64,000 nt of DNA from JAJDFU01 sp964595955. GTDB taxonomy: Bacteria > Bacteroidota > Bacteroidia > Chitinophagales > Saprospiraceae. The position numbers and the translations under genes are program-made. How positions within the stretch are numbered: the stretch's first letter is position 1; each line of letters starts with the position of its first letter. Positions 25,333-34,414 of this stretch are shown here, piece by piece. The DNA is taken from the NCBI GenBank assembly GCA_964595955.1, contig CAZQSF010000003.1, positions 22,388 to 86,387 on the forward strand, given 5' to 3'. The notes beneath the pieces are model-generated. The model did not search any database. It was not told where the DNA came from and was given only the letters and a program-made list of their open reading frames with translations.

Positions 25333-26079
25333 TCAGCGGGTAAGTACGATGTAGTCGCGCAGTAAGGTGCGTAAAAAACCGATCCTGTCCCGGGGAACAT
25401 CGGAAACTTCCAACAAGTTGGCCATTTTTTCGCTCAATTCCTGCACGGCGCGTTGGTGAGCGCTGTTTCGGTACGTTCGGTACCGGGTGATGGTGTCTTT
25501 GACCAGCAACATATCGGCTTCGGAAAAGCGGCGCACCCCGGGATAGCGGGGTGCGTACGCCTCCAGGGAGTCGATGCCCAGGATATCCTCCAGCCGGAAG
25601 CGCTGGGTCGTGCGCATGCGCAGCACCGTGGTGCCGGCCGTCATATCGCCCAGGCGTTGATTGCGTGGGGAAGAGCTGATGAGGATGACGCCCAGAATAC
25701 CCAGGGAAAACAGACCGTCGATCAGCAAAAAGGAAGCCCGAAGAAGGTAATCGCTCAGGGCGGGCTCGCCCCCGTCCAGTCGCATGACGCGCACACCCAA
25801 GGCCTTTTTCCCCATGGACTGTCCGTTTTGAAACACTTCAAAACCCAAATGGTACCCCCAAAACAACAGTACGGGCAGCAATCCGAAAAAAACGGAAAGA
25901 AAAAGCTGATTGTTACCTTCAAACCCGTTGAAAAGGGAAGCCGTTATTACGAGCAGCACGATATAGCTCCCGGCCACGATAATGAAATCGATCAGCCCGG
26001 ACAACAATCGGTCGCGCAGGGTGGCCAGTTCGTATTCGATGACCACATTCTGGGTAGTGCGTATATCGATGGTTTTCAT
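25333..26079 (-). CDS. RDD-family membrane protein
   Basis: 248 residues. The RDD domain (about residues 15-160) starts LATLRDRLLSGLIDFIIVAG and has membrane segments near residues 28-48, 60-82 and 120-138. The typical ending RLGDMTAGTTVLR is present. A soluble C-terminal tail of about 85 residues follows. It is divergent from the SpoIIM-like gene with a 67-base spacer; RDD genes commonly accompany that cluster in Bacteroidota. It ends 6 bases before rlmD. Confidence 0.88.
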   Translation of the reverse strand: MKTIDIRTTQNVVIEYELATLRDRLLSGLIDFIIVAGSYIVLLVITASLFNGFEGNNQLFLSVFFGLLPVLLFWGYHLGFEVFQNGQSMGKKALGVRVMRLDGGEPALSDYLLRASFLLIDGLFSLGILGVILISSSPRNQRLGDMTAGTTVLRMRTTQRFRLEDILGIDSLEAYAPRYPGVRRFSEADMLLVKDTITRYRTYRNSAHQRAVQELSEKMANLLEVSDVPRDRIGFLRTLLRDYIVLTR

Positions 26080-26146
26080 CAGAAAGCAGCTTGCCGGTTG
26101 AGGCGGGTTGCAAAGATTTTCATAAAATACAGTTTTTCATACGGCC

Positions 26147-28003
26147 ATGCGCGAAACCTCCTTCATCGAGCAAAACAAGGACAAGTGGAAGGACTTCGAG
26201 CAACTGCTCGAAGACCCCGCTCAACGCGATGCGGAAAAGCTGAGCGAATTGTTCGTACAGGTCACCGACGATTTGTCGTATTCCCGGACCTTTTATCCCA
26301 ATCGCTCGGTAAGAGTCTACCTCAACGACCTGGCCCAGCAGATCTTTCTGCGGATCTATAAAAGTAGAAAAAGCCCGGCGAAGCGGCTGGTGGGCTTCTG
26401 GACGGATGAACTTCCCCGTCTCATCTACGAATCGCGCAAAGATTTCCGGCTGGCGTTTTTTGTTTTTGCGGCTTCCATTCTCATCGGTCTGCTTTCTTCC
26501 CGCATGGATCCGGATTTCGTTCGCGTGATTCTGGGCGACAGCTATGTACAAATGACCCAGGAAAACATCGAATCCGGCGACCCCATGGCGGTGTACAAGC
26601 AGCGCGGCGAGTTTCAGATGGCCCTGGGGATCACCCTGAACAACATCTACGTTTCATTCATCACGTTTTTGTTCGGGGCCCTTTTTTTCGTAGGCACTTT
26701 GGCGATCCTGGTGTATCACGGCATCATGATCGGCGCCTTCCAGTTTTTTTTCATAGCCCAGGGGCTTTTTTGGGAATCTTTTCTCACCATTTGGATGCAC
26801 GGCACCCTGGAGATCTCAGCCATCGTCATTGCGGGGGCAGCCGGCCTTACCATGGGCCGGGGGCTCGTTTTTCCGGGCACCTACCGACGCCTGCAGGCCT
26901 TCCAGCAATCCGCGCGCCGGGGCCTGAAGATCCTTCTGGGCACTGTACCGCTTTTCGTGATTGCGGGTTTTATCGAAGGGCTGCTTACGCGCTACACGGA
27001 AGCCCCCGATCTGCTGCGGGGCATGTTTATCCTGTTGTGCCTGGCCTTCGTGATCGGATATTTTGTGATCTACCCCGTCTATAAGGCTCGCCGGGGCTTT
27101 CAAGACCTGGCCTCGGAGCGCCCCCTGAGCCCGGATCAGTACGAAAGCCTGAACGAGCATCGCATTTACAGCGCCGGCGAGTTGTTTACTCTGGTCTTCA
27201 GCTGGTACAGTAAACACCTGGGAAAGGCGGCCTTGTTTTGCCTGGGTACTGCGGCATTGTACACGGCTTCGGTTTTTTTACTGAGTAGCCGCTCCCCTTC
27301 TTCGATCATGTACTTTCCCGATCGCCTCTTTGGGACCATGGGGCAGTTGAGCCAGTTTTTCCACAATCCGGACCTGCCCTGGCTACCGGTGGTTCTATTC
27401 GCCATTATCGCCTCCCTGCTGGTGTTTTCGGCACACCTGATCTTTTGGGAGGTCCGGCCGGAGCGGCCACGGGATGCCCGCCAATGGAGCCGGGATTTGT
27501 TGAGCACCTTCCTCCCGGCGGCTGTGCTCACGCTCCTGCTGGCCCTCGGCAACTGGCTGGGCGGACTCCTTTTCTTTAGCCTGGGCGCCTTCCTGCTGCT
27601 GTGGGCTTTTGCTGCCCAGGAGCAAAATCAATCGTTCGGCGGCGGCTTTCCGGCGGCCTTTGCCCTCATTCCCGGAAGCACGTCCCTCCTGGCCAGCCTG
27701 TTTTTTTCCCTCTTGCTCCTCGGCTTCACCGTATTCAATATTGTCGACAGCCCGCTCATGCGAAACTACCTGGGCCTGGTGAGCTGGATCGTGGCCCTGG
27801 ATCAGGGAGCCCTGAACGAGCTTGTCGTCGTCCTGCTCACCTTTGTCAACAGCTTTATGCTGCATCTCTTTTTTCTTACCCTATCTTTAGGTATGGGGCT
27901 GAGTTATTTCAGCCTGCGAGAGATCCACGAGGCGACCGGACTTCGAACAGCTATTCAAGAAGTGGGCATTGACAAGACACTCAGGGGACTCGAGCGGGAA
28001 TGA
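26147..28003 (+). CDS. SpoIIM-like membrane protein with a long multi-span C-terminal extension
   Basis: 618 residues. Residues 1-100 are a soluble helical part, then the SpoIIM (stage II sporulation protein M) membrane domain to about residue 325: FGALFFVGTLAILVYHGIMI and HGTLEISAIVIAGAAGL are typical. Residues 370-600 add five or six further hydrophobic segments, nearly doubling the usual length. The gene heads a five-gene + strand operon and its stop overlaps the next start (ATGA). Its role is unknown; in non-sporulating bacteria this family pairs with MoxR/DUF58 systems. Confidence 0.87.
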   Translation: MRETSFIEQNKDKWKDFEQLLEDPAQRDAEKLSELFVQVTDDLSYSRTFYPNRSVRVYLNDLAQQIFLRIYKSRKSPAKRLVGFWTDELPRLIYESRKDFRLAFFVFAASILIGLLSSRMDPDFVRVILGDSYVQMTQENIESGDPMAVYKQRGEFQMALGITLNNIYVSFITFLFGALFFVGTLAILVYHGIMIGAFQFFFIAQGLFWESFLTIWMHGTLEISAIVIAGAAGLTMGRGLVFPGTYRRLQAFQQSARRGLKILLGTVPLFVIAGFIEGLLTRYTEAPDLLRGMFILLCLAFVIGYFVIYPVYKARRGFQDLASERPLSPDQYESLNEHRIYSAGELFTLVFSWYSKHLGKAALFCLGTAALYTASVFLLSSRSPSSIMYFPDRLFGTMGQLSQFFHNPDLPWLPVVLFAIIASLLVFSAHLIFWEVRPERPRDARQWSRDLLSTFLPAAVLTLLLALGNWLGGLLFFSLGAFLLLWAFAAQEQNQSFGGGFPAAFALIPGSTSLLASLFFSLLLLGFTVFNIVDSPLMRNYLGLVSWIVALDQGALNELVVVLLTFVNSFMLHLFFLTLSLGMGLSYFSLREIHEATGLRTAIQEVGIDKTLRGLERE

Positions 28004-28734
28004 TGAAGCAGAAAACAAGGAAAATCGCCAGCGAGATCGGGATGCACGGCTGCCTCCTTGTCGTCTTTCTGTGTGTGCTGCACCGGGCACCGGTAAGGGC
28101 GCAGCCGGCGGACCCCGCCTTGCCCGATGACCCCATGGAACTCGACCGCAGCCAATGGCACGAGCTGTCGGCCTCCCTGGATTACCCTGTTATCGAAGTA
28201 CCCGAGCAAAAGCCCCCCGAGCGGAGAGGCCCGCTACTGGGCGAGGCGGCTTACGGCGTAATGCGCGTTGTGCTTATCGGGGTCGCAGCGGTCCTTCTCG
28301 CCTTGCTGTTGCGCGCCATTATTCTGGCCAACTGGCAAGCCCGGGATCACAAGCTGAAGGGAGCGCTGACCGTCAGCGAACTCGACCGGTTAGAAGATCG
28401 CCTGGAAGAAGCCGACCTGCGCACCCCCCTCGAGCGGGCCGTGCAGGAAGGGCAGTACGAGCTTGCTGTCCGGCTCTGTTATCTATCTGCCCTGCAGGCT
28501 CTGAGCCGGCAGCAGTGGATTCGCTGGAAAAAGGAAAAAACCAATATGGAGTACCAGGCCGAGCTCGCCGATACCCCTTTTGCCGAGGCCTTCCCCCGGC
28601 TGACCCGGATCTTTGAACAGGTGTGGTACGGGGGGCTGCGGGTGACGCCTGAACAGTTCGAACGAATACACCCCCAATTCAAAGCGCTGCAGACCCAAAT
28701 CGAACAAACCCCAAAACCCGCTGAAAAACCATGA
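28000..28734 (+). CDS. DUF4129-domain membrane protein
   Basis: 244 residues. A signal or anchor at the N-terminus, one transmembrane helix near residues 88-108 (VVLIGVAAVLLALLLRAIIL), and a C-terminal DUF4129 region with AVQEGQYELAVRLCYLSALQ and WYGGLRVTPEQFERI. It overlaps both neighbours by four bases (ATGA), indicating translational coupling. DUF4129 proteins routinely accompany MoxR and DUF58 genes. Confidence 0.85.
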   Translation: MMKQKTRKIASEIGMHGCLLVVFLCVLHRAPVRAQPADPALPDDPMELDRSQWHELSASLDYPVIEVPEQKPPERRGPLLGEAAYGVMRVVLIGVAAVLLALLLRAIILANWQARDHKLKGALTVSELDRLEDRLEEADLRTPLERAVQEGQYELAVRLCYLSALQALSRQQWIRWKKEKTNMEYQAELADTPFAEAFPRLTRIFEQVWYGGLRVTPEQFERIHPQFKALQTQIEQTPKPAEKP

Positions 28735-29990
28735 GTGCACGCAGGCGGATGATTGCGCTCCTGGTCTTCCTTGGAGTGGTATTGGCAGGATTGCTCGTCT
28801 TTTTCTACCTCCAGAGCAGAGGTGCGACCGATTGGTCGGAGAGTTACGATTCGACCTCCGACCACCCGTACGGAACCTCGGTGATGCGCAAACTGGTCCG
28901 GCGTGCGGCAGACAGTGCCCGCTTCCACCTGATCCAAGAACCTCTGCCCGAGGCCCTTCCCCGGCAGCCCGGTCGAGAATCCACTTATATATATATCGGT
29001 AGGGGCAACTATACGGACAGTACAGACCTCCATGCCCTGCTTGAATTCGTAGCGGCCGGCCACACGGCCTTTATCAGCAGCCGGTTTCTGCCGAACCGGC
29101 TGTTGGACACTCTGTTCCCCTACGGATTGTGCGACAGCTTGTTGGAGGAAACCGCTTCTTACCATTCCGCCCGGCAGGTATCCCTCGGCATACCTCACTT
29201 GAGTAACCGGAGCTACGCCTACCACTTCCAGCAAGAAGCCGATACGCTGCTGTACTACTGGGCCTTCCTGTATGCCAGGGATTACTGCTACCTGCCCGCC
29301 CGGCTGACGCCCCTGGGCACCATGGATTCGATCTGGATCAATTTTGCGCGCGTTTCCTTTGGGGAGGGGGATTTTTTGCTGCACACCACGCCGCTCGCCT
29401 TTTCCAATTTTGCCCTGTTGGAAGAGTCCCACTTCGAGTACGCGCAAGGGGTGCTCGGTCACGTACCGGAGGGGCCGGTCTATTGGGATCTCCGGCGCGA
29501 ACAACTTCGGTCCCTACCTCCTCCTCAGCAGAGCTATTCAGCCCAAAGCCCACTGAAGTATGTGCTCAGTCAGCCCCCGCTGGCATGGGCCTGGTACCTC
29601 ATGCTGGCCCTGGGCCTCTTTTATGTGCTCTTTCAGGCCAAACGCCGGCAGCGAATCATTCCGGTGCTGGAGAAAAACACCAATACCTCCCTGGAATTTG
29701 TGGCTACCATTGGCCGGCTGTATTTCATGCAGCAGAACCACAAGCAATTATGCCTGCAAAAAACGCGCTTGTTCCAATCCTTTCTGAAGCGCCGTTATGG
29801 GTTCAATGCGAGGAGCCTGAAGGATGCCGAAGAGCGCCGACGGCTGGCGACGGTGGCCGAGGTCGACCCCGGCAAGCTCGAGCGTCTGGTTACCCTGGCG
29901 CAGAACATTCAGGGGGCTTCTTTGGTCAGTGAGCGCACCCTGGAAGAATATCACCATTTGTTGGACTACTTTTACAAAAACAGCAAATAA
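28731..29990 (+). CDS. DUF4350-domain membrane protein
   Basis: 419 residues. One N-terminal transmembrane helix, then a periplasmic domain resembling DUF4350 (YGTSVMRKLVRRA, YIYIGRGNYTDS, GHTAFISSRFLP). A second transmembrane helix lies near residues 285-305 (WAWYLMLALGLFYVLFQAKR) and a cytoplasmic helical tail follows. It lies between the DUF4129 and MoxR genes with a four-base overlap upstream and a three-base gap downstream. Confidence 0.84.
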   Translation: MSARRRMIALLVFLGVVLAGLLVFFYLQSRGATDWSESYDSTSDHPYGTSVMRKLVRRAADSARFHLIQEPLPEALPRQPGRESTYIYIGRGNYTDSTDLHALLEFVAAGHTAFISSRFLPNRLLDTLFPYGLCDSLLEETASYHSARQVSLGIPHLSNRSYAYHFQQEADTLLYYWAFLYARDYCYLPARLTPLGTMDSIWINFARVSFGEGDFLLHTTPLAFSNFALLEESHFEYAQGVLGHVPEGPVYWDLRREQLRSLPPPQQSYSAQSPLKYVLSQPPLAWAWYLMLALGLFYVLFQAKRRQRIIPVLEKNTNTSLEFVATIGRLYFMQQNHKQLCLQKTRLFQSFLKRRYGFNARSLKDAEERRRLATVAEVDPGKLERLVTLAQNIQGASLVSERTLEEYHHLLDYFYKNSK

Positions 29991-29993
29991 CCC

Positions 29994-31043
29994 ATGGAAG
30001 AGTACAACGACCCCAAAAACAGCCGGTCGCCCGATGAGCAGCCCTTCTCGCCGGAACCGCCCAAGGGGCCCGAGACTGAGGACCGCCCCCGGTTGGATCT
30101 CAGCCATGTGCAAAGGGCGGTCGAGCGCATTCAGGAAGAGCTGAACAAGGTTATCGTCGGACAGGGCAATGTGATCGAGCTTTTGCTGGGGGCCATTTTC
30201 GCCGGCGGCCACGTGCTGCTGGAAGGAGTGCCCGGCATTGCAAAAACCCTCACGGCCAAGCTGGTGGCCCAAACCCTGGATGCCCACTTCTCCCGCATTC
30301 AGTTCACGCCCGACCTCATGCCCAGCGATGTACTGGGCACGACGGTCTACAATATGAAAGAGGGCGATTTCTTCTTCAGCCGCGGCCCGATCTTCGCCCA
30401 GATCGTTCTCATTGATGAAATCAACCGGGCACCGGCCAAGACCCAGGCCGCGCTCTTCGAGGTTATGGAGGAGCGGCAGGTGACAGTGGACGGCACAACC
30501 TACCCTCTGGACTTCCCGTTTTTTGTGATCGCCACACAAAACCCCATCGAACAGGAGGGCACCTACAAACTGCCTGAAGCCCAGCTGGACCGCTTTCTGC
30601 TGAAGATCAACATGGACTACCCCAACCTGGACGAAGAACGGCAAATCCTTCGCCGGTTTCGCAGCGACTTCAGCATGGAGGTCAGAGAGGAGGTGCGGCA
30701 GGTGCTTTCCAGGGCGGACATCGCCCAGTGCCGCGCCCTGATCCAGCGAATTCACATGCGGGAAGAACTGCTGGACTACATCGCCTCGATAGTGTACAAC
30801 ACCCGCAATAATGGCGATCTCTTTCTCGGGGCTTCGCCCCGGGCGTCTCTGGCCATTATGAAAATGGCCAAGTCGCTGGCTGCCATGCGCGGCCGGGATT
30901 TTGTGACCCCCGACGATATCCAGCACGTGGCCTATCCGGTGCTCAACCACCGCATTCTGCTCACGCCCGAACGGGAAATGGAGGGGTATACCTCCCGCGA
31001 TGTGATTGCCGATATTCTTCAAACCCTCGACGTACCCCGCTGA
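29994..31043 (+). CDS. MoxR-type AAA+ ATPase
   Basis: 349 residues. Walker A is GVPGIAKT near residue 78 and Walker B is LIDEINRAPAK near residue 140. The sensor and arginine-finger regions (ATQNPIEQEGTYKLPEAQLDR) are typical of MoxR. The first 35 residues are a proline-rich acidic leader. MoxR ATPases act with DUF58 or VWA partners in protein maturation or envelope stress handling. The gene is three bases from DUF58. Confidence 0.94.
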   Translation: MEEYNDPKNSRSPDEQPFSPEPPKGPETEDRPRLDLSHVQRAVERIQEELNKVIVGQGNVIELLLGAIFAGGHVLLEGVPGIAKTLTAKLVAQTLDAHFSRIQFTPDLMPSDVLGTTVYNMKEGDFFFSRGPIFAQIVLIDEINRAPAKTQAALFEVMEERQVTVDGTTYPLDFPFFVIATQNPIEQEGTYKLPEAQLDRFLLKINMDYPNLDEERQILRRFRSDFSMEVREEVRQVLSRADIAQCRALIQRIHMREELLDYIASIVYNTRNNGDLFLGASPRASLAIMKMAKSLAAMRGRDFVTPDDIQHVAYPVLNHRILLTPEREMEGYTSRDVIADILQTLDVPR

Positions 31044-31046
31044 TCG

Positions 31047-32372
31047 ATGATTCGGCATATTTTCCTCACCAGCCGGTTTTTCTGGCTCTTCGGTCTGATG
31101 GCTATCGCATTTGCACTCAGTTTCTTTGCCCAGTCTTTGTTTCCGCTGTTGCAGTTGCTGTTTGTGCTGGCCCTGGCCCTGGTTTTTCTGGACGGCTTAT
31201 TGCTGCTGGGCCGCGAACGGCGGGTTACGGCCGAACGGAAGTTACCCAAAACCTTTTCTCTCGGCGACTCCAATGCCGTACACCTGCACATCCGGAATCT
31301 GTCCTCCATTCCCCTGCGCATAACCCTGATCGACGAAGTACCCGTGCAGTTTCAAAAGCGCGACTTCGAGCACCAGCTGGACCTGCCCGCAGCAGCCGAG
31401 CAGGAGCTGACCTACGAATTGCGGCCCGTAACGAGGGGTGCTTATGCCTTCGGCGATCTGAATGCCTTTGTGTCCACTCGCATCGGCCTCTTAAGCCGCC
31501 GGCTTCGCCTGGCCGGAGCGGCTACCGTACCCGTCTATCCTTCCATCCTGCAAATGAAAGAATACGCCCTGCGGGCGCTCGATCGCATCAGCGTTCAGAA
31601 AGGAATAAAGAAAATGCGCCGCATCGGGCACTCCTACGAATTCGAGCAGATCAAGAACTACGTGCGCGGCGACGACTACCGCAGCATCAACTGGAAGGCC
31701 AGTTCCCGGGCGGCCGAGCTCATGGTCAATCAATATGAGGATGAGCGGGCCCAGCAGGTATACTGCCTGCTCGACAAAAGTCGAAGTATGCACATGCCTT
31801 TCCACGATATGAGCCTGCTCGATTACGCAGTGAACTCCAGCCTGGTGATCTCCAACATCGCTTTGAAAAAATACGACCGGGCCGGCCTGATAAGCTTTTC
31901 GGACAAAATAGGGACGACCCTGAAAGCCGAAAGCAGCCCGGTGCAACTCAACAAGATCCTGCAAGCCCTCTATGCCGAAAAGGCCCGCTCGGTGGAGGCC
32001 AATTACGAGCTGCTCTATCAGGCGGTTCGCAAGCTGGTGAGCCGGCGAAGCCTCCTCCTGCTCTTTACGAATTTTGAGAGCATGTACGCCCTGGAACGGG
32101 TGCTCCCGCTGCTCCGCCGGCTGCACAGGCAACATCTGCTGGTGGTGATCTTTTTCGAAAATTCCGAGATCCGGGGATTCGCGGAACGGTCGGCTGAAAC
32201 GATCGCCGGGATTTACGAGCAAACGGTGGCTCAACAAGTTCTGGAAGAAAAGGCGCAGATGGCCCACAAGCTGCGGCAATACGGCATTCAATCTGTCTTC
32301 ACCCCGCCTGAGGAACTCTCCGTGAACACCATCAACAAGTACCTGGAGTTGAAAGCCCGGGGGCTGATCTAG
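31047..32372 (+). CDS. DUF58-domain protein (VWA-like partner of MoxR)
   Basis: 441 residues. Two N-terminal transmembrane helices (about residues 10-30 and 35-52), then a beta-rich periplasmic-like segment, then the DUF58 signature RGDDYRSINWKASSR near residue 215. A VWA-like domain follows with LLDKSRSMHM as a reduced metal-site motif. The last gene of the cluster, it converges on the OmpA-PD40 gene with a six-base gap. Confidence 0.92.
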   Translation: MIRHIFLTSRFFWLFGLMAIAFALSFFAQSLFPLLQLLFVLALALVFLDGLLLLGRERRVTAERKLPKTFSLGDSNAVHLHIRNLSSIPLRITLIDEVPVQFQKRDFEHQLDLPAAAEQELTYELRPVTRGAYAFGDLNAFVSTRIGLLSRRLRLAGAATVPVYPSILQMKEYALRALDRISVQKGIKKMRRIGHSYEFEQIKNYVRGDDYRSINWKASSRAAELMVNQYEDERAQQVYCLLDKSRSMHMPFHDMSLLDYAVNSSLVISNIALKKYDRAGLISFSDKIGTTLKAESSPVQLNKILQALYAEKARSVEANYELLYQAVRKLVSRRSLLLLFTNFESMYALERVLPLLRRLHRQHLLVVIFFENSEIRGFAERSAETIAGIYEQTVAQQVLEEKAQMAHKLRQYGIQSVFTPPEELSVNTINKYLELKARGLI

Positions 32373-32378
32373 CCCCGG

Positions 32379-34331
32379 CTAGTCCAAAATTTCGAATTCG
32401 GTGCGCCGGTTGAGCCGACGATTCTCGGGGCTATCGTTGGGTGCCAGGGGCACCGTTTCTCCGAACCCTTTAAAACGCAGCCGGTCCGCCGAAATGCCTG
32501 CATCCACCAGGTAGTCGTATACGGCGCGGGCGCGATCTTCGGAAAGGCGGAGGTTGTCGGCCTCACTGCCCACATCGTCCGTATGGCCGTTGATGCGCAC
32601 GCGCAGTTCGGGATTGCTATCCAGAAGCGAAGCGAGCCGGTCCAACTCCAGGCGAGAAGCGGGAAGCAGGTCCGCCGAACCCGTATTGAAAAAAACATTG
32701 CGCAACACCACGGGCTTGTCGGGTTTGGGTATGCTTTCCGATACGGGTATGGGGCTCAAGGCGACATCCAGCCGATAGGGCTCATCGAGCTGGGGGCGCT
32801 CTCGCAGCGCAAAATTCTCGGAATGGAACAGGTAACCCTCTTTGCCGATATTGAGCGCGTAATCGCGGCCGGCCGGCAGCACGAGCAAAAAGGAGCCCTC
32901 TTCGGGGGTTGAAAAGGTACCCGCCACCTGCTTTCCGTCTTCCAGGTTGAAGATCTCTGCCCGGGCCTCAATGGGGTCGCCCGTTGCGGCATCGGTAACG
33001 ATTCCCTTGACGTAGGTGACCGGCAGTGGCCGGGCGTTTTCGTGAAGCGGGAATGCGTAGAGATCCGGATTTCGGGCTACGCCCGGGCTGCTTTCCGGCT
33101 GTAGCCGATCGCTGGCGTAGTAAGCTGTTTTTCCGTCCAGGCTCACGATCAGGGTCGCTTCCACCTGGGTGGTATTGATGGGATATCCGAGGTTCTGCGG
33201 CTCCCCCCAGGAGCCGTCTGCCTGGCGACGAGCCAGGTAAATGTCGGATTCCCCCATGCCGGGATGCCCGTCTGAAATGAAGTAGAGGGTCTGCCCATCG
33301 GGATGTATGAAGGGAGCTTGGTCATCCTTGGCCGTATTGATCGGGGCTCCCAGGTTTTCGGGCTCAGACCAGTTGCCGTCGGGCAGGCGGGTGGCTTTCC
33401 AGATATCGATCGCCCCAAGACCTCCCTCGCGTCTGGCCGCAAAGAAAAGGGTTCGCCCGTCAGCCGAAAGGGCGGGCTGGGACTCCCAGGCACGCGTGTT
33501 TATGGGAGGGCCTACATTGCGGGGCTTTGTCCAGCGCTCCCCGACCCGTTCGGAAAAATACAGATCGCAGCTGCCGTAGCCGTCGCGGCGATTGCAAGCT
33601 GTGAAAAAGAGGAGGCGACCGTCGGCCGAAAGCGACTGAGCGCCCTCGTTTTGGGGGGTGTTGATCTCCTCCAGGGGCTTGGACGGCGTCCATTGGCCGG
33701 AATGGTCTTTGCGGCTGTAGAAAAAATCTTCCTGGCGGTTTACCACCCGGGTATAAATGAGGGTCTGGCCATCGGCCGAAAGGGCGGGCAGGTATTCGGG
33801 TGCCTCGGAATTGATAGCCGGCCCCAGATTTTGGGGCGCGAAAGGGACGGGATTGGCAATGGCCCGGGCAGCAAAGCGACATTGCTCGAGGTATTCGGTG
33901 GCTCGCTTGCGAAGTCGGTCGCGCGCACTGGCCCGCTCCAAAAACCCCTCGAAGAACGGAACGGCTTCGTTGAACCGGCGGGCCCGGTAGGCCGAAAGGG
34001 CGGCCTGGTACCACACGAAGGGGTCGTATTCGGGCGCCAGGTCCAATGCTTGCTGAAAGCCGGCCTGCGCGCGTTCGTATTGCTGGGTATCGTAATACAC
34101 GGCTGCCTGCTGGATGATGGCTTCCAGCAAGCGGGGCTCCAGCTTCAGGGCTTTGTCCAGCTGTTCCAGCGCCTGATCATACCGGGCGCCCATGCTGTAT
34201 TCCACCGCCAGCTCGTAAGCCTTTTGCGCTTTGCGGCGAGCCTGATCCAAAGGGGTGTAGTCCTGCGCAATTCCGTTGGCCGTCCATCCCAGGAAAAGGA
34301 CGAAGAGCCCGATGTGTCTTTTCATTGCCAT
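32379..34331 (-). CDS. OmpA-family envelope protein with TPR, PD40 repeats and CarboxypepD_reg-like domain
   Basis: 650 residues. Order of parts: signal peptide to about residue 24; two to three TPR units (residues 30-130, LEQLDKALKLEPRLLEAI); five PD40/TolB-like blades (residues about 180-420), each like ALSADGRTLFF; a carboxypeptidase-regulatory-like domain (residues about 440-520, YVKGIVTDAATGDPIEARA); and a C-terminal OmpA peptidoglycan-binding domain (INGHTDDVGSEADN with RLSEDRARAVYDYL). Its periplasmic OmpA end would bind the wall. Such proteins accompany PorP/SprF genes. An ATG at 34325 is an alternative start. Confidence 0.92.
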   Translation of the reverse strand: MAMKRHIGLFVLFLGWTANGIAQDYTPLDQARRKAQKAYELAVEYSMGARYDQALEQLDKALKLEPRLLEAIIQQAAVYYDTQQYERAQAGFQQALDLAPEYDPFVWYQAALSAYRARRFNEAVPFFEGFLERASARDRLRKRATEYLEQCRFAARAIANPVPFAPQNLGPAINSEAPEYLPALSADGQTLIYTRVVNRQEDFFYSRKDHSGQWTPSKPLEEINTPQNEGAQSLSADGRLLFFTACNRRDGYGSCDLYFSERVGERWTKPRNVGPPINTRAWESQPALSADGRTLFFAARREGGLGAIDIWKATRLPDGNWSEPENLGAPINTAKDDQAPFIHPDGQTLYFISDGHPGMGESDIYLARRQADGSWGEPQNLGYPINTTQVEATLIVSLDGKTAYYASDRLQPESSPGVARNPDLYAFPLHENARPLPVTYVKGIVTDAATGDPIEARAEIFNLEDGKQVAGTFSTPEEGSFLLVLPAGRDYALNIGKEGYLFHSENFALRERPQLDEPYRLDVALSPIPVSESIPKPDKPVVLRNVFFNTGSADLLPASRLELDRLASLLDSNPELRVRINGHTDDVGSEADNLRLSEDRARAVYDYLVDAGISADRLRFKGFGETVPLAPNDSPENRRLNRRTEFEILD

Positions 34332-34344
34332 AATACAAGAACGA

Positions 34345-34379
34345 AACTGGCCATCCGCTAAGATAGGGAATGGCCAGTT
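34345..34379 (-). terminator. Hairpin between the TPR gene and the OmpA-PD40 gene
   Basis: A perfect 10-bp inverted repeat, AACTGGCCAT (34345-34354) with ATGGCCAGTT (34370-34379). On the - strand it is followed by TTTCGTTCTTG, a moderate T-rich tract. It likely ends the TPR transcript, 14 bases before the next start codon. Confidence 0.6.
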
Positions 34380-34414
34380 GGGTTGAAATCTGGGAGCAGC
34401 CTTGCCGGGATCGT

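Noticed and set aside
25333..32372. MoxR/DUF58/RDD cluster as a possible anti-phage system
   Set aside because: MoxR-VWA sets occur in some defence systems, but this gene order is the widespread Bacteroidota envelope cluster and no effector such as a nuclease is present.
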